Shown here one piece after another: positions 45,529-54,540 of a stretch of DNA of 64,000 bases; the first letter of the stretch is position 1, and each line of letters begins with the position of its first letter. The stretch spans positions 806,001 to 870,000 of the forward strand of contig JAGBEH010000001.1 in NCBI GenBank assembly GCA_017937125.1, written 5' to 3'. The notes beneath the pieces were generated by a model. It had not been told where the DNA came from. It did no database searches and saw only the letters and a program-made list of their open reading frames with translations. This DNA comes from Alistipes sp. GTDB taxonomy: Bacteria > Bacteroidota > Bacteroidia > Bacteroidales > Rikenellaceae. Made by a program: the position numbers and the translations under genes.

Positions 45529-45570
45529 ATCATCCCCGCAAGGAGTGCGATCCTTGCGGGGATGATTATT
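45529..45570 (+). terminator. Terminator between the dehydrogenase and LytTR genes
   Basis: A perfect 16-base stem (ATCATCCCCGCAAGGA) with loop GTGCGA, followed by TATTTC. It lies between convergent genes. The 45335-45528 stretch before it holds no gene. Confidence 0.8.
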
Positions 45571-45583
45571 TCACGGCTTGTCT

Positions 45584-46468
45584 CTACTCAGTCTTGTCTC
45601 CGGCGTGGCCTGTTTGGCCGTTCGCTATGAGTTTCATCAGTTTGTCGTAATAACTCTTGGAAACGGGTATCGGCTTGACATCTGGATGTTTCAAGACAAC
45701 GACGTTATTGGACTTGTCGGGCCGCAACAGTTTTATCTTTGTAGTGTTGATTATGTACGAACGGTGGCAGCGCACCATCGGCGTGTCGGCAAGATTGTCC
45801 TCCAACGTTTTCGTGCGGCAGCGCAACATATAGTTATGCAGGGCGCCGTCGTTTTCATAACATATCTTTACATAGTTGTCCTGCGATTCCATATAATACA
45901 GGGAATCGATGTCTATGGTAAGCTTCACCACTCCGTTGCCGTCATACAGGCTGATAAGGTTTCCCGTGCCGACATTGCCTTCGAGCAGTTTCGCCCTATA
46001 CCGCATAATGTCGCTCTCCTCCTTTTTGGATTTGTAGGCCGCATAAAGCGAAGATATGGTGTACGGGATAGCGAGTATGGCCGTTACGCAGCAAACGGCG
46101 CGTATCGTTATCCTTACGGGATCGGACGCGCTGCCGTGAAAAACAAGCAGCTGGGTGAAGACGGTATAGAGCAGGGATATAGCCACGACTTCGCCGACCA
46201 GCCATAACAGATATATATAAGTAGTGACGGTTATCCGATTCTGCACCCACACCATCAATACTTTGCTTATCATCATCAACGCGACGGCCGCCACGTAGAA
46301 CATAACCGTCATCGACAGGCTGCGCCCGTCGAAAATATCGAACCAAGCGGCTACGGAGAACGGCGTGTATATAAGCATGAACAGTATGGAGAATATCGCT
46401 ATAAATGCGACGGACCCTATCATAAAGTCGAACTTCAACAGAAATTTGGGAACTTCGTGGCTTTTCAT
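45584..46468 (-). CDS. Membrane-bound LytTR transcription regulator
   Basis: The 294-residue protein has four membrane helices in residues 15-150 and a C-terminal LytTR DNA-binding domain (about residues 185-285). Its landmarks are DSLYYMESQDNYVKICYE, LRCRTKTLEDNL and VRCHRSYIINT. Regulators with a membrane half and a LytTR domain are common in Bacteroidetes and act without a separate kinase. It is divergent from the acpP-fab cluster, which it may control; this is inference only. A minus-strand -7 box is at 46486-46493. Confidence 0.85.
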   Translation of the reverse strand: MKSHEVPKFLLKFDFMIGSVAFIAIFSILFMLIYTPFSVAAWFDIFDGRSLSMTVMFYVAAVALMMISKVLMVWVQNRITVTTYIYLLWLVGEVVAISLLYTVFTQLLVFHGSASDPVRITIRAVCCVTAILAIPYTISSLYAAYKSKKEESDIMRYRAKLLEGNVGTGNLISLYDGNGVVKLTIDIDSLYYMESQDNYVKICYENDGALHNYMLRCRTKTLEDNLADTPMVRCHRSYIINTTKIKLLRPDKSNNVVVLKHPDVKPIPVSKSYYDKLMKLIANGQTGHAGDKTE

Positions 46469-46485
46469 AACTCAAAATTTACGGG

Positions 46486-46493
46486 CAAATATA
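46486..46493 (-). promoter_or_regulatory. -7 box of the LytTR gene
   Basis: Minus-strand TATATTTG, 17 bases before the ATG. Confidence 0.6.
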
Positions 46494-46598
46494 CTATTTT
46501 TATCCGTAATTCGCCACACATATGCATATTTTGCCACATTACCGGAATAATTCACCACTTTTATAAATATAAAGTAAAGATAAGAAGAGCGAACCCGT

Positions 46599-46606
46599 TA
46601 CCTTTG
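46599..46606 (+). promoter_or_regulatory. -7 box of acpP
   Basis: TACCTTTG, 66 bases before the acpP ATG. It probably drives the whole fatty-acid cluster. Confidence 0.7.
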
Positions 46607-46672
46607 CCGACGAATTTTTCAACCGATACGGACAAACGCGTATCGGAATATGTTTAATTAAAGTTTTTTGTT

Positions 46673-46909
46673 ATGTCAGAAATTCAGTCCAAAGTTGTAT
46701 CTATCATCGTCGATAAATTAGGCGTTTCGGCGAACGAAGTTACGCCCGAAGCCAATTTTACCGAGCAGTTAGGAGCTGATTCGCTCGACACCGTAGAGCT
46801 GATTATGGAATTCGAGAAGGAGTTCGGCATTCAGATTCCCGACGAGGACGCAGAGCAGATCAAAACTGTCGGCGATGCGATAGCATACATCGAAGGTCAC
46901 AAGGAGTAG
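46673..46909 (+). CDS. acpP: Acyl carrier protein
   Basis: The 78-residue acidic protein has the phosphopantetheine site in [16 protein letters not shown], Ser near residue 39, and the ending AIAYIEGHK. It carries growing acyl chains for type II fatty-acid synthesis. It is followed by fabH, fabF, fabZ and fabG in the same direction, an ordered fatty-acid operon. Confidence 0.96.
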   Translation: MSEIQSKVVSIIVDKLGVSANEVTPEANFTEQLGADSLDTVELIMEFEKEFGIQIPDEDAEQIKTVGDAIAYIEGHKE

Positions 46910-46952
46910 CTGCGGCTGCTCCCCGATAATTACTAACGGTCAATAGACAACT

Positions 46953-47912
46953 ATGAAAATAAAAGGAACCGGAAGCGCCCATCCGTCGCTTACGCTGACC
47001 AACGATATGTTGGCGGAATTCCTCGATACGAGCGACGAATGGATCGTTTCGAGAACGGGTATCAAACAGCGCCAGATTATGTCCGACGAAAACCTGAAGG
47101 ATCTGGCGATCAGTGCAGCTAAAAATGCGCTCGAAGATGCGGGAACGGATGCCCGCGACATCGATTTCATCATATGTTCGAATGTCGTCAATGAATATGT
47201 CACGCCGTCGTTGAGCTGCCTCGTTCACAAGGGTATAGATGCATCCTGCCCCTGCGTAGACATCAATGCGGCCTGCTCGGGTTTTCTGTATGCGTTGCAA
47301 ATCGCAGAGGCATACCAGAAGGCGGGAATGGCGAAAAACATACTCATCGTATGCGCCGAAGAGCCTACGCGTATGGTCGATTGGAACGATCGCAGGACCT
47401 GCGTGCTGTTCGGCGACGGAGCAGGAGCCGTAGTGGTTACCGAAGGCGATGATCTCAAGGCCATAAAGGTAACCAATACCAGCAAAACGGACGTGCTTTA
47501 CGAGCAGCGCTGTCTCGAACCCACTCCGTTCATCAGCAAGGAAGAGCAGAACATCCCCCTTCAGATGAAAGGCCAGGAGGTTTTCAAAAGCGCCGTATCT
47601 TCGTCCATAAAGGACATAACCGATGTCGCGACCGAGGCGGGAGTCGCGCTCGAAGAGATCGATTGGTTCATACTCCATCAGGCCAACCTCCGCATTGTGG
47701 AGGGTGTCTGCAAACTGTTGCGACAGGACCTCTCCAAATTCCCGCACAATGTGGAATTTTACGGAAACACCTCGTCGGCCAGCATCCCGATGCTTCTTGA
47801 CGAAATGAATAAACGCGGCGACCTGAAAGACGGCGACAAGCTGGTATTCAGTGCTTTCGGTGCAGGTTTCACAACGGGTGCCTGCCTTATCGAATGGTCG
47901 GCCAAAAAATAA
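46953..47912 (+). CDS. fabH: 3-oxoacyl-ACP synthase III
   Basis: The 319-residue thiolase-fold enzyme starts MKIKGTGSAHPSLTLTNDML. The Cys-His-Asn triad is present: Cys in DINAACSGFLYAL near residue 111, His in WFILHQANLRI near residue 243, and Asn in FYGNTSSASIPM near residue 273. It starts fatty-acid synthesis by joining acyl-CoA to malonyl-ACP. The gap to fabF is six bases. Confidence 0.94.
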   Translation: MKIKGTGSAHPSLTLTNDMLAEFLDTSDEWIVSRTGIKQRQIMSDENLKDLAISAAKNALEDAGTDARDIDFIICSNVVNEYVTPSLSCLVHKGIDASCPCVDINAACSGFLYALQIAEAYQKAGMAKNILIVCAEEPTRMVDWNDRRTCVLFGDGAGAVVVTEGDDLKAIKVTNTSKTDVLYEQRCLEPTPFISKEEQNIPLQMKGQEVFKSAVSSSIKDITDVATEAGVALEEIDWFILHQANLRIVEGVCKLLRQDLSKFPHNVEFYGNTSSASIPMLLDEMNKRGDLKDGDKLVFSAFGAGFTTGACLIEWSAKK

Positions 47913-47918
47913 TCGATT

Positions 47919-49163
47919 ATGGAACGCAGAGTAGTAATTACAGGTATAGGAGTCATCACTCCCGTGGGGAACAACGTTCCCGAATTCTGGAAAAACCTGA
48001 CTGAAGGACATTGCGGCATAGACCTCATTCAAGGTCTCGATATGGGGCAGCTGCCTATCAAGGTCGCAGGCCAGGTGAAGAATTTCAATCCCGAAGAATA
48101 CGATATAGACCGCGGATCCGTCCGCAAAAACGACCTGTACAGCCAATACGCCCTTGCGGCGGCTCATCAGGCTATGACCGACTGCGGATTGGTGAGCGGC
48201 GAGAACATAGCTCCCGAGCGTCTCGGCGTGTACGTCGGATCGGGCATCGGCGGTATGCACACCTTCGTCAAGGAGACGACCACATTGCTGGAAGAGGGTG
48301 CGCATCGCATATCCCCTCTTTTCGTGCCGATGATGATAGCCAACATCGCATCGGGCAACATCGCCATCAAATACAACGCCGAAGGCCCTTGTCTGCCTGT
48401 CGTGACGGCCTGCGCAACGGGCACCCACTCGGCGGGCGAAGCTTTCCGCGCCATAAAGCACGGTTATGCGGATGCCATAATCACGGGCGGCGCAGAAGCT
48501 GCCGTACACCCGCTCGCTATAGGCGGATTCTGCAACAGCAAGGCTCTGACAAAGGCCGAAGACCCCAAAGAAGCGAGCATTCCGTTCGACAAGCGTCGTT
48601 CGGGATTCGTCATCGCCGAGGGTGCGGGCATTCTCGTATTCGAGGAGTACGAGCACGCCAAAGCACGCGGTGCGAAAATATATGCCGAAGTATGCGGCTA
48701 TGGCAACAACTGCGACGCATACCACTATACGGCTCCCCGTCCGGGCGGTACGGTAGCGGCCAAAGCACTTAAAATGGCTCTCGACGAGGCAGGATTCACC
48801 GCCGACGACATACTCTACATCAATGCGCACGGTACCAGCACGCCGCTGAACGACAAGACCGAAACCGAGGCCATAAAACTCGCACTCGGCGAGGAACTCG
48901 CCCGCAAAGCGAAAATCAGCTCCACGAAGTCGATGACGGGACATATGTTGGGCGCTACGGGCGGCGTGGAACTCATAGCGGCCGCCTTGGCGCTGAAAAA
49001 CGGCATCGTACCCCCTACGATAGGCTTGACAGAGCCCGACGAGGAGTGCGATTTGGACTACACACCCAACAAAGCCGTAAAGTGCGATCTGACGGTGGCA
49101 ATATCCAACACGCTCGGCTTCGGCGGCCACAACAGTTGCGTAGCACTTCGTAAAGCGGAATGA
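47919..49163 (+). CDS. fabF: 3-oxoacyl-ACP synthase II
   Basis: The 414-residue enzyme has the KAS II triad: Cys in VVTACATGTHSAGEA near residue 165, His in NAHGTSTPLND near residue 305, and His in STKSMTGHMLGATGG near residue 341. A C-terminal NTLGFGGHN completes the pattern. It elongates acyl-ACP chains. Its stop overlaps the fabZ start by four bases (ATGA). Confidence 0.95.
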   Translation: MERRVVITGIGVITPVGNNVPEFWKNLTEGHCGIDLIQGLDMGQLPIKVAGQVKNFNPEEYDIDRGSVRKNDLYSQYALAAAHQAMTDCGLVSGENIAPERLGVYVGSGIGGMHTFVKETTTLLEEGAHRISPLFVPMMIANIASGNIAIKYNAEGPCLPVVTACATGTHSAGEAFRAIKHGYADAIITGGAEAAVHPLAIGGFCNSKALTKAEDPKEASIPFDKRRSGFVIAEGAGILVFEEYEHAKARGAKIYAEVCGYGNNCDAYHYTAPRPGGTVAAKALKMALDEAGFTADDILYINAHGTSTPLNDKTETEAIKLALGEELARKAKISSTKSMTGHMLGATGGVELIAAALALKNGIVPPTIGLTEPDEECDLDYTPNKAVKCDLTVAISNTLGFGGHNSCVALRKAE

Positions 49164-49594
49164 CGATGAACAGAGACGAAATCAAGCAGATAATCCCCCA
49201 CCGCGAGCCTATGCTGCTCGTGGATGAAATGGTGCAGGAGGGCGAGTACGCCCATTCGAAATACCATGTCAGGGGCGACGAATACTTCCTTCAGGGGCAC
49301 TTTCCGGGTTACCCGGTGGTTCCCGGCGTAATCCTTTGCGAAATAATGGCGCAATCGAGCTGCATACTCGTCAGGGATTACCTCGAAGGCAAGACCCCGA
49401 TGTACACCGGCATAGACAAGGCACGATTCAAATCATCGGTTCTGCCTGGCGATACGGTGGATATAACGGCGAAAGTCATCAGCCACAGAGGCCCGCTGTT
49501 TATGATCGACGCGCAGGCGAAAGTCGGCGACAGGCTCTGCTGCGAAGGCACGCTGTCGTTCCTGCTCGTACCTAACGAAAAGTTGAACAAATAA
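49160..49594 (+). CDS. fabZ: 3-hydroxyacyl-ACP dehydratase
   Basis: The 144-residue hotdog-fold protein has IIPHREPMLLVDEM near the start and the catalytic GHFPGYPVVPGVILCEIMAQ stretch with the active His near residue 47. It removes water from 3-hydroxyacyl-ACP. It is single-domain; the LpxC-FabZ fusion of many Bacteroidetes is a different gene. It starts within the fabF stop. Confidence 0.93.
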   Translation: MTMNRDEIKQIIPHREPMLLVDEMVQEGEYAHSKYHVRGDEYFLQGHFPGYPVVPGVILCEIMAQSSCILVRDYLEGKTPMYTGIDKARFKSSVLPGDTVDITAKVISHRGPLFMIDAQAKVGDRLCCEGTLSFLLVPNEKLNK

Positions 49595-49607
49595 CATAAT
49601 TCGAATT

Positions 49608-50354
49608 ATGAAACTACTTGAAAACAAGGTTGCGCTTATCACCGGTGCCGCAAGAGGTATCGGCAAGGCCATCGCCACGGAACTCGCGAAGAACGGTGCC
49701 GACATAGCGTTCACCGACCTTAACAGGAACGAAGTTATGGAGGCTACCGAGGCCGAGATCTCGGCCCTCGGCGTAAAGTGCCGCGGCTATGCATCAAATG
49801 CCGCGGATTTCGAGCAGACCCACAAGGTCATAGAGGAGATACTTGCCGACTTCGGCAAAATAGACATTCTCGTGAACAATGCGGGTATCACGAAAGACGG
49901 CCTGATGATGCGAATGAGCGAAGCTCAATGGGATGCCGTGCTTACGGTAAACCTCAAATCGGCATTCAACTTCATTCACGCCGTAATTCCCTCTATGGCA
50001 CGCCAGCGCAGCGGTTCGATAATCAATATTTCGTCCGTTGTCGGTGTCAGCGGAAATGCGGGGCAGTGCAACTACTCGGCATCGAAAGCGGGTATGATAG
50101 GCTTGGCCAAATCCATCGCGAAGGAGATGGGTCCGCGCGGCATACGTGCGAACTGCATCGCCCCCGGTTTTATTATGACCGATATGACGGACCAGCTGCC
50201 CGATAACATCAAGGCGGAATGGAACGCGAAAATTCCGTTGAGACGCGGCGGCGAACCCGCAGAGGTCGCGAAAGTAGCCCTGTTCCTCGCCAGCGATCTG
50301 GCTTCGTACGTAAGCGGGCAGGTAATTCACTGCTGCGGCGGTATGAACTGCTAA
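49608..50354 (+). CDS. fabG: 3-oxoacyl-ACP reductase
   Basis: The 248-residue SDR enzyme has the NADP(H) motif GAARGIGKAIA near residue 12, NNAGITKDGLMMRM near residue 88, and the Ser-Tyr-Lys set in INISSVVGVSGNAGQCNYSASKAG near residues 140-160 (split motif). It ends VIHCCGGMNC. It reduces 3-oxoacyl-ACP. It is the last gene of the cluster before a terminator. Confidence 0.95.
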   Translation: MKLLENKVALITGAARGIGKAIATELAKNGADIAFTDLNRNEVMEATEAEISALGVKCRGYASNAADFEQTHKVIEEILADFGKIDILVNNAGITKDGLMMRMSEAQWDAVLTVNLKSAFNFIHAVIPSMARQRSGSIINISSVVGVSGNAGQCNYSASKAGMIGLAKSIAKEMGPRGIRANCIAPGFIMTDMTDQLPDNIKAEWNAKIPLRRGGEPAEVAKVALFLASDLASYVSGQVIHCCGGMNC

Positions 50355-50368
50355 AAGACGAATACGAA

Positions 50369-50398
50369 AAAAAGGGCGCCCAAAAAGGCGCCCTTTTT
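50369..50398 (+). terminator. Terminator of the fab cluster
   Basis: AAAAAGGGCGCC pairs with GGCGCCCTTTTT around CAAAAA. It can act on both strands and lies between convergent genes. Confidence 0.88.
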
Positions 50399-50416
50399 AT
50401 TTAAGAATGACAGTCG

Positions 50417-51127
50417 TCATTGCTTATATAAGAATCCCAGCAGCCGATTCGTTGCAGGCTGTATTTTGTCGATTACATACCCTACCAGAAGCGCCGCGAC
50501 GACAGTTCCGACGCCAACGACGCTTTCGGGACCGTTGAACTCGATCTTGTGCAGCAGAATTATCGACAACAGCAACCCTATCGCCACGAGCGTCGAATCG
50601 AACCATATTTTTATCTTGCCGAAATCCCCGCCCGTAACCTCCGCGATAACGGCCACGGTCTGTTCTCCCGGCAGCATCCACGCTTTGGCGCTTACCTCCA
50701 TAGCTATGCCTATCGCCAAAACGATACAGCCGACGAGCAACAGCCCGAATTGCCATACGATAGATTCTGACTGCCAAGAGGCAGTGATATTCATAGTAAG
50801 ATCGGTGAAATAGCCGAACATAAACGAAGCGGCGAGTTGCAACAGCAATACCAAGCGGAACTTTTTACGCAGCAATGCTATCTGGATGCAGATAAGCAGG
50901 ATGTGCATCATAATCGTATACTCGCCCATCGTAAACCCGCCCCAAAGGCTCAAAGCATAAGGAGGACAGGATATGGGCGAGGTTCCGAGATTGGACCTCG
51001 TGGACACGGCGACGCCGAAGGCCACAACGAACAGACCGACAGTTGCGGTAAGATAGCGTTTGAAAATATTGAACGCCGACTCCCTGACGGGAGCGACTGT
51101 TTTCGTATCGGACAAATCCTGTTTCAT
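50417..51127 (-). CDS. YczE/YitT-like membrane protein
   Basis: The 236-residue protein has about five to six membrane helices and the family feature VAVSTRSNLGTSPISCPPYALS near residue 40 plus a second AKAWMLPGEQTV loop. Proteins of this family are uncharacterised. The ATG at 51127 is used because a -33/-7 pair (TTTG at 51184-51187, TATTTTCG at 51156-51163) places the transcription start near 51150. A nine-codon longer start at 51154 would then lie at or before it. It is divergent from upxY. Confidence 0.72.
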   Translation of the reverse strand: MKQDLSDTKTVAPVRESAFNIFKRYLTATVGLFVVAFGVAVSTRSNLGTSPISCPPYALSLWGGFTMGEYTIMMHILLICIQIALLRKKFRLVLLLQLAASFMFGYFTDLTMNITASWQSESIVWQFGLLLVGCIVLAIGIAMEVSAKAWMLPGEQTVAVIAEVTGGDFGKIKIWFDSTLVAIGLLLSIILLHKIEFNGPESVVGVGTVVAALLVGYVIDKIQPATNRLLGFLYKQ

Positions 51128-51155
51128 ATTTTGTATTCGGTTTATAAAATTCATA

Positions 51156-51187
51156 CGAAAATAATCAATTCCGGAATAAATTCCAAA
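51156..51187 (-). promoter_or_regulatory. Probable promoter of the YczE-like gene
   Basis: Minus-strand TTTG (51184-51187) and TATTTTCG (51156-51163, one mismatch to consensus), 20 bases apart. Confidence 0.5.
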
Positions 51188-51251
51188 CGCTCGGCGGCGA
51201 AGTCAAAAAAGCCGTGGCAAAGTTGGCGGAAACCGATATTTTGATTATTTT
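51158..51251. repeat. Inverted repeat spanning divergent promoters before upxY
   Basis: AAAATAATCAA (51158-51168) and its exact complement TTGATTATTTT (51241-51251) are 72 bases apart. Each arm contains part of the -7 box of one divergent promoter. Confidence 0.6.
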
Positions 51252-51253
51252 TG
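51223..51253 (+). promoter_or_regulatory. Promoter of the polysaccharide locus
   Basis: TTG (51223-51225) and TATTTTTG (51246-51253) are 20 bases apart. The leader of about 48 bases contains a small hairpin (CTCTA-TCG-TAGAG), a possible site for UpxY-type control. Confidence 0.65.
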
Positions 51254-51307
51254 ACGATTATTGCAGAATAATGCAGGCAGGCTCTATCGTAGAGATGTCT
51301 TAAAAGT

Positions 51308-51976
51308 ATGATTAACAGCAACTGCCGACAAACGCAGAACTTCGAAAAACCCCGCGCATCAAATGACAAGGGGTGTCCCCCGATTGTGCGGTTAGGTGAA
51401 GATACCGGAAACGGCGCTACATCGGATACGGCATCGGATAAGAAATGGTATGCCCTGCGCGTGACTTATGCGAGAGAGATGAAAGTCAAGCGTTATTTGG
51501 ACGCTTGCGGCATAAAATCCTACATACCGATGCGTATGGAGGAGCGGGTTTTCTTCGGCAAACGGAGGAAACGTCTGGTGCCGATAATCCATAATCTGAT
51601 ATTCGTGCATATCGGCGATGAACGGATGAAAGAGATAAAGGCCATTCCCGACCTGCCCATAAGATATATAATGGACAAGGAATCGAAGCGCCCCATCGTT
51701 ATTCCCGACAAACAGATGAACGATTTCATCTCCGTGGCGCAAAGCGATAACGAACACGTCGAATTCATCAGCCCCGATGCGATCGCAGTAAAACAGGGAG
51801 ACCGCGTGCGCGTTACGGGCGGAGCGTTTCAGGGCATAGAGGGAGAATACATACGTTACAAGGGTCACAGCAAGGTCGCAATATCCATTCAAGGCGTTTT
51901 GTCGGTCGTTACGGCCTATGTCCCGTTAAGATACATAGAAATCATAGAATGGCAGCAATTACAGAGAACGCGTTGA
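51308..51976 (+). CDS. UpxY-family transcription antiterminator (NusG-like)
   Basis: The 222-residue protein has a variable N-terminal 45 residues, then a NusG-like domain starting KKWYALRVTYAREMKVKRYL near residue 45, and a C-terminal KOW domain with KQGDRVRVTGGAFQGIEGEY near residue 163. UpxY proteins bind the 5' leader of their own capsule operon and let RNA polymerase read through. It is the first gene of the polysaccharide locus, its usual place. No upxZ-like gene follows. The next gene overlaps its end. Confidence 0.9.
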   Translation: MINSNCRQTQNFEKPRASNDKGCPPIVRLGEDTGNGATSDTASDKKWYALRVTYAREMKVKRYLDACGIKSYIPMRMEERVFFGKRRKRLVPIIHNLIFVHIGDERMKEIKAIPDLPIRYIMDKESKRPIVIPDKQMNDFISVAQSDNEHVEFISPDAIAVKQGDRVRVTGGAFQGIEGEYIRYKGHSKVAISIQGVLSVVTAYVPLRYIEIIEWQQLQRTR

Positions 51977-53055
51977 AGGGGGGGGGAAATGGAGTCCGAA
52001 TATATATACACCCCTTCAGTATGATAAATTACGGGCTATATTATATTAAAGGCCTTTCGGATTTATTTCCTAATGCCGAGATGATATTCGATAACAAGCC
52101 ATTCGGGTACATAATCAATAATCGGGAAAAATACCGAAAAGGGATAGGTGTCGTTCTGCAAACTAATTATGAGACTATTAAAATCTATATCGATACGAAT
52201 GATCTGAACACAGTCGATTTCGATTTTTACAATTGGTCGGATGTATATGCAAAAATCAATGTAAGTGCAGATGACGGGCATTTGAAAAAGCTATTGCCTA
52301 TAGGCCCGAGTTTCGGCATAAATTACGGCTCCAAATTAAAACTAACATATTGGGGGCTGTGTAATTTTATGAGAATAAGGAATAACACGGAATATCGCGT
52401 ATCTTTTCGCGAATTTATCGGGAATTATATTTACCCATTTATTCGCAGACGCAGTTTCGAAACATACAACTGTGACTGCGACGAGGACAGAGAATATATT
52501 TTTACACTATCGACATTATGGTACGATGCTAAAACCGATATGACGACAAATAGGTTTAGAGGAATATTCGCAAAAGAGTGTAAAAAACAATTTCCAAAAT
52601 TTGAAGGCGGATTTCTATACCTGAATTCTCCGGTCGTTACCGCCCAATTTCCAGAATATACTAAATATCTAAAACTATACAGCGACATTCTGGTATCACA
52701 CAGGATGTCTATGCACGAATATCTCTCGAAAACGAGACGTTCGTCGTTTGTGTTCAATACGCCATCGGTATGCGGGTGTCTCGGATGGAAATTAGGAGAA
52801 TATTTGGCGATGGGAAAGGCCATAATATCCACACCGTTAGGCAATATAATGCCTGGAGAGTTTACAGATGGGAAACATTTCATCGCGGTAAATGATGAAT
52901 CGGAGATAGCATCGGCGATTACATTTTTGCGCAATAATCCGCAAAAAATAGATGAACTCAAAAAAAATGCACGAACATATTTCAATGAATATTTAATGCC
53001 TCGAAAAGTAATTGAACGCATTATCAATAAATACATTTCGTTAAAAGCCATCTGA
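51949..53055 (+). CDS. Glycosyltransferase (GT-B-like) with G9 tract at its start
   Basis: The frame gives 368 residues from an ATG at 51949 inside upxY. The conserved-looking protein begins [21 protein letters not shown]. Upstream residues KGGGNG are encoded by a G9 run (51978-51986). Other possible starts are TTG at 51973 (before the run) and ATG at 52021 (after it). The C-terminal half has [30 protein letters not shown] and a late [12 protein letters not shown], resembling donor-binding parts of GT-B enzymes, so a sugar-transferase role is likely but the linkage is unknown. The gene is more AT-rich than the neighbours, suggesting transfer. It ends one base before rfbA. Confidence 0.7.
   Translation: MAAITENALKGGGNGVRIYIHPFSMINYGLYYIKGLSDLFPNAEMIFDNKPFGYIINNREKYRKGIGVVLQTNYETIKIYIDTNDLNTVDFDFYNWSDVYAKINVSADDGHLKKLLPIGPSFGINYGSKLKLTYWGLCNFMRIRNNTEYRVSFREFIGNYIYPFIRRRSFETYNCDCDEDREYIFTLSTLWYDAKTDMTTNRFRGIFAKECKKQFPKFEGGFLYLNSPVVTAQFPEYTKYLKLYSDILVSHRMSMHEYLSKTRRSSFVFNTPSVCGCLGWKLGEYLAMGKAIISTPLGNIMPGEFTDGKHFIAVNDESEIASAITFLRNNPQKIDELKKNARTYFNEYLMPRKVIERIINKYISLKAI
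51978..51986 (+). repeat. G9 tract at the start of the first glycosyltransferase gene
   Basis: Nine G directly after the upxY stop (TGA at 51974-51976). It is in frame with the glycosyltransferase when read from ATG 51949 or TTG 51973. A one-base change would remove those starts from frame, leaving ATG 52021. Confidence 0.85.
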
Positions 53056-53056
53056 T

Positions 53057-53950
53057 ATGAAAGGAATAGTCCTCGCGGGAGGCAGCGGCACACGACTGTA
53101 TCCCATAACAAAAGGCGTAAGCAAACAGTTGCTTCCCATTTACGACAAGCCGATGATATACTACCCCATATCGACTTTGATGTTGGCGGGCATTCGCGAA
53201 ATACTGATCATCTCCACTCCCGATGACCTGCCATCGTTCAAGCGTCTGTTGGGAGACGGAAGCGACTGCGGCGTAAAATTCGAGTATGCCGAGCAGCCGT
53301 CGCCCGACGGTTTGGCTCAGGCATTCATCATCGGCGAACGCTTTATCGGGAACGATGCGGTTTGTTTGGTTCTCGGCGACAATATTTTTCACGGTGCGGG
53401 ATTGGGCAAATTGCTCCGCGAAGCGGTCGCATCGGTCGAAAAAGACGGCAAAGCGACCGTGTTCGGATACAGGGTGGACGATCCGCAGCGTTACGGAGTC
53501 GCGGAATTCGACGGCGAGGGCAACTGCCTCTCGATAGAAGAGAAACCCGAAAATCCCAAATCGAATTATGCGGTCGTCGGTCTCTATTTCTATCCCAATG
53601 ACGTAGTGGAAATAGCCAAACGGATAAAGCCGTCCGCCCGCGGCGAGCTCGAAATAACATCCGTAAATCAGGAATATCTCGCACAACAGCGGCTTATGGT
53701 CCGAAAATTCGAACGCGGATTCGCGTGGCTCGACACCGGTACCCACGATTCTTTGGCCGAAGCGTCCATATTCGTGGAAGTCATCGAAAAACGCCAAGGG
53801 CTGAAAATCGCCTGTCTCGAAGGCATAGCTTTCGACAAGGGGTGGATTACGTCCGACCGATTGAGACGGGCGGCAATGCCGATGGCTAAAAACCAATACG
53901 GCAAATACCTGCTGAAACTTATAGACGAAAAAGAGAAGAGCGCATTATGA
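53057..53950 (+). CDS. rfbA: Glucose-1-phosphate thymidylyltransferase
   Basis: The 297-residue enzyme starts [24 protein letters not shown], the nucleotide-binding signature, followed by [22 protein letters not shown] and GLYFYPNDV. It makes dTDP-glucose, the first step to dTDP-L-rhamnose. With rfbC and rfbD in this locus (rfbB would have to lie elsewhere) it supplies rhamnose for the polysaccharide. It starts one base after the upstream stop and overlaps rfbC by four bases. Confidence 0.96.
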   Translation: MKGIVLAGGSGTRLYPITKGVSKQLLPIYDKPMIYYPISTLMLAGIREILIISTPDDLPSFKRLLGDGSDCGVKFEYAEQPSPDGLAQAFIIGERFIGNDAVCLVLGDNIFHGAGLGKLLREAVASVEKDGKATVFGYRVDDPQRYGVAEFDGEGNCLSIEEKPENPKSNYAVVGLYFYPNDVVEIAKRIKPSARGELEITSVNQEYLAQQRLMVRKFERGFAWLDTGTHDSLAEASIFVEVIEKRQGLKIACLEGIAFDKGWITSDRLRRAAMPMAKNQYGKYLLKLIDEKEKSAL

Positions 53951-54519
53951 AGGTAATTGCAACTGAAATAGAAGGCGTCGTAATTATCGAGCCGACCGTC
54001 TTCGGCGACGGGCGCGGATATTTCTTCGAGAGCTACTCGCAGCGCGAGTTCGACGCGAAAGTACGCCCCGTAAGATTCGTGCAGGACAACGAGTCCGAAT
54101 CGCGCTACGGAGTATTGCGCGGGCTGCATTTTCAGAAAGGTGCGAATGCCCAGTCCAAGCTCGTACGAGTAGTCAAAGGCCGTGTTTTGGATGTCGCGGC
54201 CGACATCCGCAAGGGCTCGCCGACATTCGGGAAATACATTTCGGTCGAACTCTCGGCGGAAAACAAGCGGCAGCTTTTCGTTCCGCGCGGTTTCGCGCAC
54301 GGATTCGCGGTATTGAGCGAAGAGGCGGTATTCCAATACAAATGCGACAATCCCTATGCACCCGAAACCGAAGGAGCAATCATATGGAACGACCCGACTG
54401 TCGCCGTAGACTGGCATCTTCCCGAAACCGACATAATACTTTCGGAAAAAGACAAACACCACCCCACGCTCGAACAGGCGGAAGAATTATTCGATTACCA
54501 TACGGACTATTATGCTTGA
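53947..54519 (+). CDS. rfbC: dTDP-4-dehydrorhamnose 3,5-epimerase
   Basis: The 190-residue cupin enzyme shows [33 protein letters not shown] (as adjoining motifs; catalytic His in LRGLHFQ near residue 61), [18 protein letters not shown] and [15 protein letters not shown]. All are standard for RfbC. It acts on dTDP-4-keto-6-deoxyglucose. It starts within the rfbA stop (ATGA). Confidence 0.95.
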   Translation: MKVIATEIEGVVIIEPTVFGDGRGYFFESYSQREFDAKVRPVRFVQDNESESRYGVLRGLHFQKGANAQSKLVRVVKGRVLDVAADIRKGSPTFGKYISVELSAENKRQLFVPRGFAHGFAVLSEEAVFQYKCDNPYAPETEGAIIWNDPTVAVDWHLPETDIILSEKDKHHPTLEQAEELFDYHTDYYA

Positions 54520-54540
54520 CAAGCCTGCGGGCAAAAAGCT

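Noticed and set aside
46860-49130. A 756-codon open frame opposite fabH and fabF
   Set aside because: Antisense shadow; the sense frames carry full catalytic triads.
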